Assembly: GCA_944351315.1 (NCBI GenBank)
Contig: CALVPL010000121.1
Span: 1-8,451, forward strand
Reading direction: 5' to 3'
DNA: 8,451 nt
Source: an uncultured Bacilli bacterium
GTDB taxonomy: Bacteria; Bacillota_I; Bacilli_A; RF39; UBA660
Positions 1-5,668 of the stretch are shown piece by piece (the first letter of the stretch is position 1; the number at the start of each line of letters is the position of its first letter). The notes below the pieces were generated by a model. It was not told the origin of the DNA. It did not search any database and saw only the letters and a program-made list of their open reading frames with translations. Made by a program: the position numbers and the translations under genes.

Positions 1-756
1 TACGAAGAAATTGATAAAACTCGTAAACAAATGGTGTCAGCTTTAACGTATCCATCTGTAATTATGATATTCAGTTTAGCTGTTGTAACCTTTATCATGA
101 TCTATGTTATTCCAGAATTTATCAAGATCTATGATAGTGCGAATGCCGAGATATCTGGATTAACTTTAGCCGTTATTAATATAAGTGCGTTTTTACAAGG
201 CAACATTATGAATATCTTATTAGTTATTCTTTTAGCCGTTTTAACTTTAGTAATATGTTACCGAAAAATAAAAGCTTTTAGAAAAAGTCTACAAATTTTT
301 GCCATGAAACTACCAGTAATCGGCAATATTATCAAATATAATGAGATGACCATTTTCACTAAAACCTTTTCTTCTTTACTACGTAACAACGTTTTTATTA
401 CAGAAAGTATTGATATACTAAGTAAAATTACCAATAATGAAGTTTATAAAGAAATAATGTATAATACAATTAACAATGTTGTTAAAGGAGAGAAAATAAG
501 TGTCGCTTTTAAAGACCATTGGGCTGTTCCAGATGTTGCCTATTACATGATAGTAACAGGAGAATCAACTGGAAAATTAGCTGAAATGATGTCTAAAGTA
601 AGTGCCTATTATCAAGAGATGCACCGAAACTTAGTCGGATCTTTAAAATCTTTTATAGAACCGATCATGATTTCTTCTTTAGCTCTTGTTGTTGGAGCAA
701 TTTTACTAGCTGTTATTGTACCGATGTTTGGTGTAATGAATCAAATAGAGATTTAG
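1..756 (+). CDS. pilC: Type II secretion / type IV pilus inner-membrane platform protein (PilC/GspF/ComGB family), 3' part
   Basis: Polytopic platform protein that, by family knowledge, sits in the cytoplasmic membrane under the growing (pseudo)pilus and couples the assembly ATPase to pilin extraction. The frame is open from base 1 with no start signal, so the gene begins upstream; 251 codons are visible. Numbering from base 1, it shows the end of the first T2SSF domain, a membrane segment at about 18-38 and another at about 68-88. A second complete T2SSF domain follows from about 105, with the family hallmarks GESTGKL (187-193) and a glutamate-proline (220-221) leading into the final membrane helix (about 222-244). 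The prepilin peptidase starts 11 nt after the stop, so the two are probably cotranscribed. The ATPase partner is encoded convergently just downstream. Whether the machine is a type IV pilus or a competence pseudopilus cannot be told from this fragment. Confidence 0.9.
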   Translation, partial: YEEIDKTRKQMVSALTYPSVIMIFSLAVVTFIMIYVIPEFIKIYDSANAEISGLTLAVINISAFLQGNIMNILLVILLAVLTLVICYRKIKAFRKSLQIFAMKLPVIGNIIKYNEMTIFTKTFSSLLRNNVFITESIDILSKITNNEVYKEIMYNTINNVVKGEKISVAFKDHWAVPDVAYYMIVTGESTGKLAEMMSKVSAYYQEMHRNLVGSLKSFIEPIMISSLALVVGAILLAVIVPMFGVMNQIEI

Positions 757-767
757 ATGGGGGAGTT

Positions 768-1529
768 ATGGAAGTATTTTATAGTATTATGTTTTTTATT
801 CTTGGAAGCGTTTTAGCTTCTTTTTACTGTGTTTTAGCAACCAGATTACCCGAAGGAAAATCCATAGTGAGACCTGGAAGCCACTGTGAACATTGTAATC
901 ATCCTTTAAAATGGTATGAATTAATTCCTATTTTTTCTTATCTATTTTTAAGAGGTAAGTGCCGAGCATGCCATAAAAGAATTCCAGTTTATGAATTTAT
1001 ATGTGAAATAATCACAGGCCTATTATTCATGCTTTCTTATTGGCATTTTGGTCTTTCTTATAGTTTTTGGGTTTCCTTATTTTTAATTTCTCTTTTGATT
1101 CTTATTTTCGTCAGCGATTTTAAATATATGATTATTTTAGATTCACCATTAGTGATCACAAGTTTAGCAATTTTCGGTCTAAAAATTTTCTATTTTAATC
1201 TCGAAACAGCTTTATATAGTCTTCTAGATGGAGTTTTACTTTTTCTTTTCATGCTCTTTATTGCTTTTCTTGGCAAAAAAATATTTAAAAGAGAAGCATT
1301 GGGTGGGGGAGATATTAAACTTTCATTTGTCATCGGATTAACCGTAGGACTTCCATATGGCTTTATGGTTTTAGTTTTATCTACATTCCTAGCTTTACCA
1401 TATGCCACATTTAGTCTGCTAACAAATAGTTCTCATGAAGTGCCTTACGGTCCATTTTTAATTTCAGCATTGTGTATCGTTTTTCTTTACTATGAAAAAT
1501 TCAGTTATATTTTAAATTTATTTTCATAA
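768..1529 (+). CDS. pilD: Prepilin peptidase, A24 family (PilD/ComC type)
   Basis: Membrane aspartyl protease that, by family knowledge, cleaves the leader of prepilins after a glycine and often N-methylates the new N-terminus. At 253 residues it has normal length. The N-terminal domain carries the paired-cysteine zinc motif (C40/C43 and C65/C68), typical of peptidases that retain the methyltransferase-type domain. The catalytic pair is visible: D117 in SDFKYMIILD and D182 in the GGGD motif (179-182). The rest is a string of hydrophobic helices. The ATG at 768 is preceded by a G-rich Shine-Dalgarno-like run (759-765) only 2 nt away, which is unusually close. The next Met (codon 8, base 789) has no better site, so 768 is kept. 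It lies 11 nt after the platform gene and ends inside the terminator hairpin. Its substrates (pilins) are not clearly present in the window. Confidence 0.93.
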   Translation: MEVFYSIMFFILGSVLASFYCVLATRLPEGKSIVRPGSHCEHCNHPLKWYELIPIFSYLFLRGKCRACHKRIPVYEFICEIITGLLFMLSYWHFGLSYSFWVSLFLISLLILIFVSDFKYMIILDSPLVITSLAIFGLKIFYFNLETALYSLLDGVLLFLFMLFIAFLGKKIFKREALGGGDIKLSFVIGLTVGLPYGFMVLVLSTFLALPYATFSLLTNSSHEVPYGPFLISALCIVFLYYEKFSYILNLFS

Positions 1530-1564
1530 AAAAACATATTTGCAACAATCAAATATGTTTTTTG
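1528..1564. terminator. Bidirectional intrinsic terminator between pilD and pilB
   Basis: A perfect inverted repeat has arms at about 1529-1542 and 1550-1563 with a 7-nt loop (CAACAAT). The core CATATTTG/CAAATATG is flanked by an A-run on the left and a T-run on the right, so either strand gives a hairpin followed by U residues. It sits exactly between the stop of the prepilin peptidase (1527-1529) and the stop of the convergent ATPase (1569-1571), where a two-way terminator is expected. Confidence 0.9.
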
Positions 1565-1568
1565 TTTA

Positions 1569-2843
1569 TTATTCTAAAGATAAAGTTTCTAAATTAGTTT
1601 CAGTTTCTTTTTTTCCAATCAAGGCATTTTTAAGTTCTTTTTGTTCCTCACCTAAATCGTCTTCAATATCAATAACTCTTAAGACTTCTTCAAAACTCGT
1701 AAGACCATTTATAACCTTAAGTAATCCATCATCCAAAATACTAGTTGTATTTCCACTTTGATAAATTAAATCACGAATTTTTTCTTTAGGAACATTATTA
1801 ACAATGGCATCGCGAATATCTTGATTTAAAAGTAAAACTTCATGTAGAGCGATACGACCTGAATACCCATTATAACAAGAAGCACACCCAACTGGCTTAT
1901 AAATATTTTCGATATCCATACCTAAAGCGGTTTTAAAAACTCTTTTTTCATAAGGAGTAGCTGGTCTTGAAGAACGACATTTAGGACAGAGTTTTTTACA
2001 TAAACGTTGTGAGATAATTACCTCTAAAGCACTACCAAGTAAATATCTTTCAACATCCATATCTACTAAACGTTCAATAGTCGTAAGAGAGTTGTTTGTA
2101 TGGATGGTAGACAAAACTAAGTGTCCAGTGATACTAGCACGTACAGCAATACGAGCAGTCTCGTTATCTCTTATCTCTCCAATCATAATAACATCTGGGT
2201 CTTGTCGCAAGATAGAACGAAGTGCACTAGCAAAAGTTAATCCAATTTCACTCATAACTTGAACTTGGTTAATTCCAGCAATCTTCATTTCAACAGGATC
2301 TTCAACAGTTATAATATTACGAGAAATAGTATTTAAATATTGTAAAATGGCATAAACTGTAGTAGATTTACCAGTTCCAGTAGCTCCAGTAACCAAAATA
2401 ATTCCATTAGGTTTGGTAATGGCTTTCATAATTTTTTGTAAATTTGTATCTGAAAAACCAAGAGCTTCTAATTTTGATAAAGTATCTGAATAATCCAAAA
2501 GTCGAATAACAATCTTTTCTCCGTAAACAATAGGTAAAGAAGAAACACGAAGATCCAAATCATTCCCATCAACTTTTAATTTAATTGCTCCATCTTGAGG
2601 AACTCTAGATTCGGTAATATTCATTCCAGCAACAATTTTAATTCGGGTAATCAAATTCTTTTTCACAGCTTCTGGAACCTTAGCATATAAAACTAATTCA
2701 CCATCTACCCGAATTCTTACAATCAAATTGGTCGGAGTAGGATCAAAATGAATATCACTTGCACGACGTCGTGCTGCATCAATAATCATATCATTAACAA
2801 TGTCGACAATTGGCTCGTTTGCATAATCGTATTCAGTATACAT
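1569..2843 (-). CDS. pilB: Type IV pilus / type II secretion assembly ATPase (PilB/GspE/ComGA type), lacking the N1E domain
   Basis: Hexameric cytoplasmic ATPase that, by family knowledge, powers pilin polymerisation through the platform protein. It has 424 residues. The N2E domain starts almost at once (ANEPIVDIVND at 8-18, ASDIHFDP at 28-35). Then come Walker A GATGTGKST (153-161), the Asp box IITVEDPVE (177-185), Walker B DVIMIGEIRD (217-226) and the His box TGHLVLSTIHTNN (239-251). Cysteine pairs C286/C289 and C320/C323 form the zinc site typical of extension ATPases rather than PilT. Most PilB/GspE proteins are over 500 residues and begin with an N1E domain, which is absent. The frame upstream is closed at 2889-2891, so a long extension is excluded. 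It is transcribed toward the pilC-pilD pair from its own promoter (2875-2903). The Shine-Dalgarno is weak: the AGGAAAG run lies well upstream of the ATG. Function is clear; the exact machine (pilus or competence) is not. Confidence 0.93.
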   Translation of the reverse strand: MYTEYDYANEPIVDIVNDMIIDAARRRASDIHFDPTPTNLIVRIRVDGELVLYAKVPEAVKKNLITRIKIVAGMNITESRVPQDGAIKLKVDGNDLDLRVSSLPIVYGEKIVIRLLDYSDTLSKLEALGFSDTNLQKIMKAITKPNGIILVTGATGTGKSTTVYAILQYLNTISRNIITVEDPVEMKIAGINQVQVMSEIGLTFASALRSILRQDPDVIMIGEIRDNETARIAVRASITGHLVLSTIHTNNSLTTIERLVDMDVERYLLGSALEVIISQRLCKKLCPKCRSSRPATPYEKRVFKTALGMDIENIYKPVGCASCYNGYSGRIALHEVLLLNQDIRDAIVNNVPKEKIRDLIYQSGNTTSILDDGLLKVINGLTSFEEVLRVIDIEDDLGEEQKELKNALIGKKETETNLETLSLE

Positions 2844-2874
2844 ATCTTTTACCCGCTTTCCTATTCTTAAAATA

Positions 2875-2903
2875 AGTTTACCACAGCCCTAAAAAAAATT
2901 CAA
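2875..2903 (-). promoter_or_regulatory. Predicted sigma-A-type promoter for pilB
   Basis: Read on the - strand, TTGAAT (2898-2903) and TAAACT (2875-2880) are separated by exactly 17 nt. A TGG triplet directly precedes the -10 element (extended -10). This predicts a start near 2868 and a short leader of about 25 nt. The spacing and both boxes are close to consensus. Confidence 0.7.
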
Positions 2904-2940
2904 CTTTCCTCTAATTATTCTTTTCGTCTTTTTAAAATTT

Positions 2941-2949
2941 TGCTATAAT
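2941..2949 (+). promoter_or_regulatory. Predicted extended -10 promoter for the 2979 gene
   Basis: The string TGCTATAAT gives a perfect TATAAT (2944-2949) with a TG extension at 2941-2942. At 17-nt spacing the -35 position (2921-2926, TTTTCG) is poor, so activity would rely on the extended -10. The gene start at 2979 is about 30 nt downstream. It is divergent from the pilB promoter about 40 nt away. Confidence 0.6.
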
Positions 2950-2978
2950 ACAAATTGAAATGAAGTGAGTGATTGTTA

Positions 2979-3428
2979 ATGAAAAAAAAGAAAAGATTTA
3001 CAAACATAAAAACAACCGTAATATTGACAAGTTTTCTTTTATTTTTTTTATTAAGCTTATGCGTGTTTTCACTAGATAAATATTTATATCAAATTCAACA
3101 AACCGAATGGTTAAGCAAACTAGAAAACTACGACAATTTCACAATGTCAATACGGCCCCAAAATCGTTGCCAAAAAAGAGAAATCATGCAATATAACGAT
3201 AAAAAAATTGTTTTTGATTGTATAGAACAAGTCTATGTTCATTATGGAACTATCACAATTTTCCTAACCGATGCTTTAAATGAAAACTATATCACTATAG
3301 ATAGTATCCTAAGTCATATGATTAAAGAAAGAAATCAAAAAAATCTTTATTTATACCGCAACCAAAAATTAGATATAGAATTTTATATCCGGATAACAGA
3401 AGAAGAAATTATCTTTAGTTTAAGCTAA
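2979..3428 (+). CDS. Unrecognised membrane-anchored protein with prepilin-like N-terminus
   Basis: I do not recognise this 149-residue protein. It has a basic N-terminus (KKKKR), one strongly hydrophobic segment at about 12-32, then a hydrophilic domain of about 115 residues, probably outside the cell. Two cysteines in that domain (C64, C81) could form a disulfide; C28 lies inside the membrane segment and does not fit a lipobox. The N-terminus KRFTNIK before the helix resembles the prepilin cleavage box K-G-F-T-L-I-E. However, the essential Gly(-1) is Arg and Glu(+5) is Lys, so cleavage is doubtful. The ATG at 2979 is chosen over the in-frame TTG at 2973 because the Shine-Dalgarno-like AAGTGAG (2963-2969) is correctly spaced for the ATG. 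The gene has its own promoter and overlaps the convergent flippase gene by 9 nt at the 3' ends. Its position beside pilB suggests, but does not show, a role in the pilus system. Confidence 0.7.
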   Translation: MKKKKRFTNIKTTVILTSFLLFFLLSLCVFSLDKYLYQIQQTEWLSKLENYDNFTMSIRPQNRCQKREIMQYNDKKIVFDCIEQVYVHYGTITIFLTDALNENYITIDSILSHMIKERNQKNLYLYRNQKLDIEFYIRITEEEIIFSLS

Positions 3429-3437
3429 ACTTTTTTT
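3417..3437 (+). terminator. Hairpin plus T-run overlapping the stop codon of the 2979 gene
   Basis: AGTTTA (3417-3422) and TAAACT (3426-3431) form a 6-bp stem with a 3-nt loop, followed by a run of seven T (3431-3437, the first shared with the stem). This is a plausible weak + strand intrinsic terminator. It is embedded in the overlapping ends of two convergent genes. The other strand has no T-run after the hairpin, so it would work in one direction only. Confidence 0.5.
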
Positions 3438-4712
3438 CAAAGCTCGAGCATTTAAAAAAACCACAAAGAAAATATTTAAAATTTCACTAATCACTAAAGA
3501 ATAAAGGCCAATACGGCAAAGAGAAAAGAGTACCATGACACCAAGTTTTAAAATACTTCCATAAAAAGTAATTTGCATCGTTTTTTTGGATTGGTCTAAA
3601 GCTTGCAAAGCACTGGATAATGGAGCTTCCAAATAAAAAAGAACAAAAAAAGGAGCTAAAGCAAAAATGTATTCACTGCCACGATTTGTTTTATAAATCA
3701 ACCAAAGCAAAGGATCGCGGAAGAAAAAGAATAAAAGGGAGAAAGAAAGACCGATAAAAAAAGAATAAAATAAAGCTTGTTTTAATCGCCTTTTGACCAT
3801 TTCATCATTTTTTTGACTATGGTATTTACTAATTTCCGGAATTAAAATTTGACAAATGGCCGCAATAAAAAAAGAGGGCATGGTAAGTAATCCGATCGCA
3901 TAAGCATTGTAAGACGCATATTCTTCTAAAATATAGGAACTAGAGTATCCAGTAAGCAAAAGAAAATGGGTTAATAAAATAGGCTCCAAAAAGAAACTTA
4001 TATTGCCAATAAGCCGACTAGATACTGAAGGAATACTAATCTTTAAAACTCTCGCGATAATTTGATGATCTACTGTAAAATCTTCTTTTTTAAAAGAAAT
4101 TTTCTTCGGTAAAAAAAGATAAAAAGTAAAAATACTAATAATTTCAGTAACAATATTAAATAAGATGTAACCAATAACACCTAATAAAACACTTTTTTTC
4201 ACTAGTAAAGGTAATCCTAAAAAAATAAATAAAATCCGAGCAATTTGCTCAAAAATATTAGAAATCGTATTCGGAGCAACATTGAGTTTTCCTAAAAAAT
4301 AGCCTTTTAAAATAGAGGCAATACTTATAAAAGGTAAAGTAAAAGCCATCGCATATAAAAGTGGGGTAACTTCTTTTTGCTTTAATAACACCTCAGCAAT
4401 AAATGGGGCACATGCAATCACGGATAAAATAAGAAGAGCATTAAAAGCTAAAATAAAAATGAAAGTAGAAAAAACAATCTTCTTACTGCGAATAGTATTT
4501 TCACTGACAAGTTTAGAAATACTAATAGGCAATGCAAAAGAAGCCAAAGTAATAAATAGACTAAAAGTAGGGGTAACAATAGTATATAAATTAATGCCTT
4601 CACTTCCGACAATTCTAGTATAAAAAACTCGAATGAAAAAACTTAGAATCTTCGTCAAAAATCCTCCGATTAAAAGAATTAAAATGGATGTCTTAAAAGT
4701 GTCTTTTTTCAA
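3420..4712 (-). CDS. spoVB: MOP-superfamily lipid/polysaccharide flippase, SpoVB type
   Basis: Integral membrane protein of the polysaccharide transporter branch of the MOP superfamily, which includes SpoVB, MurJ and Wzx. Family members flip undecaprenyl-linked sugars or peptidoglycan precursors across the membrane. It has 430 residues and about 12 hydrophobic segments. Motifs that I associate with SpoVB are the first-loop FYTRIVGSEGINLY (30-43), the GYFLGKLNVAP stretch (137-147) with NIFEQIARI after it (152-160), and IPEISKYHSQKN (291-302). SpoVB of B. subtilis is longer, so this is a compact version. The start is a TTG at 4710-4712 (read on the - strand): AGGAAAGG (4719-4726) lies 6 nt upstream and there is no early in-frame ATG. 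Placement directly beside a ComN-family gene copies the B. subtilis spoVB-comN adjacency. The substrate is unknown, and nothing else here shows that the organism sporulates. Confidence 0.85.
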   Translation of the reverse strand: MKKDTFKTSILILLIGGFLTKILSFFIRVFYTRIVGSEGINLYTIVTPTFSLFITLASFALPISISKLVSENTIRSKKIVFSTFIFILAFNALLILSVIACAPFIAEVLLKQKEVTPLLYAMAFTLPFISIASILKGYFLGKLNVAPNTISNIFEQIARILFIFLGLPLLVKKSVLLGVIGYILFNIVTEIISIFTFYLFLPKKISFKKEDFTVDHQIIARVLKISIPSVSSRLIGNISFFLEPILLTHFLLLTGYSSSYILEEYASYNAYAIGLLTMPSFFIAAICQILIPEISKYHSQKNDEMVKRRLKQALFYSFFIGLSFSLLFFFFRDPLLWLIYKTNRGSEYIFALAPFFVLFYLEAPLSSALQALDQSKKTMQITFYGSILKLGVMVLFSLCRIGLYSLVISEILNIFFVVFLNARALKKSLA

Positions 4713-4718
4713 TATGCA

Positions 4719-4726
4719 CCTTTCCT
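4719..4726 (-). promoter_or_regulatory. Ribosome binding site that supports a TTG start for the flippase
   Basis: On the - strand AGGAAAGG is followed by a 6-nt spacer and then TTG AAA AAA. No in-frame ATG lies near the N-terminus and the first membrane helix starts at about residue 8, so the TTG is the sensible start. Confidence 0.7.
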
Positions 4727-4743
4727 ATTCTAAAACTATGAGC

Positions 4744-4749
4744 TATAAT
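4744..4749 (+). promoter_or_regulatory. Predicted -10 element for the comN-MBL-rel-dtd operon
   Basis: A perfect TATAAT lies 45 nt before the comN start, in the 81-nt gap between divergent genes. The matching -35 position at 17-nt spacing (4721-4726, TTTCCT) is poor, and no TG extension directly precedes the box. The same gap must hold the flippase promoter on the other strand, where I see only a TTTACA-like box without a convincing partner. Confidence 0.45.
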
Positions 4750-4793
4750 ATATAGTATGTGTGTAAAACATTTTATAGAAGTAAGGAGTAACA

Positions 4794-5045
4794 ATGGATA
4801 CATTTACAAATCTAGAAGAATTATATACAAGACTTTTACCAGCTTTAAAAGTAAAATGCCGTGAAATGAAAAGAGAAAAAATGTTAAATATATCCGAAAA
4901 AGATATTTGGCTGTATTTTTGTCAAAACATTTGGCCCAATAAAAATAATTTAACCTTAGCTGAAATGGTTGATGATATTTTAAATACCAATTGTTTTACA
5001 ATTTATGTGGCAACTAGAAATGGAGAAAAATATGGAACCAATTAA
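4794..5045 (+). CDS. comN: ComN-family post-transcriptional regulator
   Basis: Small cytoplasmic protein of 83 residues matching the pattern of the Bacilli post-transcriptional regulator family. In B. subtilis the founding member ComN controls competence mRNA (comE) and associates with the division-site machinery. What is seen: LLPALKVKCREMK (14-26), the central ISEKDIWLYFCQNIWP (33-48) and LTLAEMVDDILNT (53-65). The order matches the family layout of a PALxxK helix, an E-(E/D)-I/V-W segment and a C-terminal V-x-D-I-L helix. AAGGAG (4783-4788) sits 5 nt before the ATG. It is the first gene of the operon and overlaps the next gene by 14 nt. Its neighbours (SpoVB-type flippase upstream, Rel and Dtd downstream) agree with the B. 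subtilis neighbourhood of comN. The assignment rests on recalled family pattern plus synteny; the RNA target in this organism is unknown. Confidence 0.75.
   Translation: MDTFTNLEELYTRLLPALKVKCREMKREKMLNISEKDIWLYFCQNIWPNKNNLTLAEMVDDILNTNCFTIYVATRNGEKYGTN
5022..5025 (+). promoter_or_regulatory. Shine-Dalgarno deciding the MBL-hydrolase start at 5032
   Basis: GGAG lies 6 nt before the ATG at 5032, inside the end of comN. The in-frame ATG codons at 5005 and 5020 have no comparable site, and residues encoded before 5032 do not look like part of the fold. Confidence 0.65.
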
Positions 5046-5658
5046 TGTAAATATTCAAAACAGTATTCGAATTAGTGGCTCAAAAATATTATATTTTGAC
5101 CCGTTAGAAGTGGAAAGCAAACACGATGCGGATTATATATTTATCACGCATTCTCATTTTGATCACTTTTCACTCTTAGCTATTTTAGAATTAAAAAAAG
5201 AAAATACAATATTTATAACTCCAAAAGATATCGTGGAAGAGTTATTATCCATAGGGATTAGTGAAGAGTATATTGTCGTGGTAAAACCGAATCAAAAATA
5301 TGTTTTTAAAAATATTGAATTTCAAACAATTCCAGCTTATAACTTGCATAAAAAAAATCATCGAAAAGAAATGGGCTGGGTCTCTTATATAGTAACATTA
5401 GATAAAGTAGTTTATTATATTGCTGGAGATACAGATGTTACAAAAGAAGCAAAAGAAGTAAAATGCGATGTCGCATTTGTTCCAGTAGGCGGCACTTATA
5501 CTATGGATTGTATTGAGGCTGCCAACTTGATAAATCTAATTAAACCAAAATTAGCGATCCCAACACATTATGGATATGTAGTTGGATCTTTAAAAGATGC
5601 TGAAATTTTCAAAAAAAGGTTAGATAAATCCATCGCATGCAAAATTTATATAAAGTAG
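5032..5658 (+). CDS. Metallo-beta-lactamase-fold metal-dependent hydrolase
   Basis: Cytoplasmic hydrolase of 208 residues with the MBL alpha-beta-beta-alpha fold, closest in style to the short Lactamase_B_3 / UlaG-like group. Metal ligands are visible: THSHFDH (39-45; H40, H42, D44, H45), AGDTD (131-135, D133) and PTHYG (177-181, H179). This is the full two-metal set. A histidine at 106 in PAYNLHKKNH is at the usual place of the third-motif ligand or nearby. The substrate cannot be read from sequence; family members act on phosphodiesters, lactones and others. The start at 5032 gives a 14-nt overlap with comN, suggesting translational coupling. The stop TAG overlaps the AGGTGA site of rel, 10 nt before the rel start. 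Its place between comN and rel replaces the longer secDF-recJ-apt stretch that I recall from B. subtilis. Confidence 0.85.
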   Translation: MEPINVNIQNSIRISGSKILYFDPLEVESKHDADYIFITHSHFDHFSLLAILELKKENTIFITPKDIVEELLSIGISEEYIVVVKPNQKYVFKNIEFQTIPAYNLHKKNHRKEMGWVSYIVTLDKVVYYIAGDTDVTKEAKEVKCDVAFVPVGGTYTMDCIEAANLINLIKPKLAIPTHYGYVVGSLKDAEIFKKRLDKSIACKIYIK

Positions 5659-5668
5659 GTGAAAAAAT

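Noticed and set aside
1190..1408. 72-codon - strand ORF inside the prepilin peptidase gene
   Set aside because: It lies wholly within a well-supported gene, has no family features and no ribosome binding site that I could see. It is a shadow frame.
1540..1761. 73-codon + strand ORF opposite the 3' end of pilB
   Set aside because: It starts in the loop of the terminator hairpin and is antisense to the conserved ATPase. Its Ser/Lys-rich composition is typical of an antisense frame.
3054..3068. Possible lipobox around Cys28 of the 2979 protein
   Set aside because: The residue before the Cys is Leu, not Gly, Ala or Ser, and the Cys is inside the hydrophobic helix, so lipoprotein processing is unlikely.
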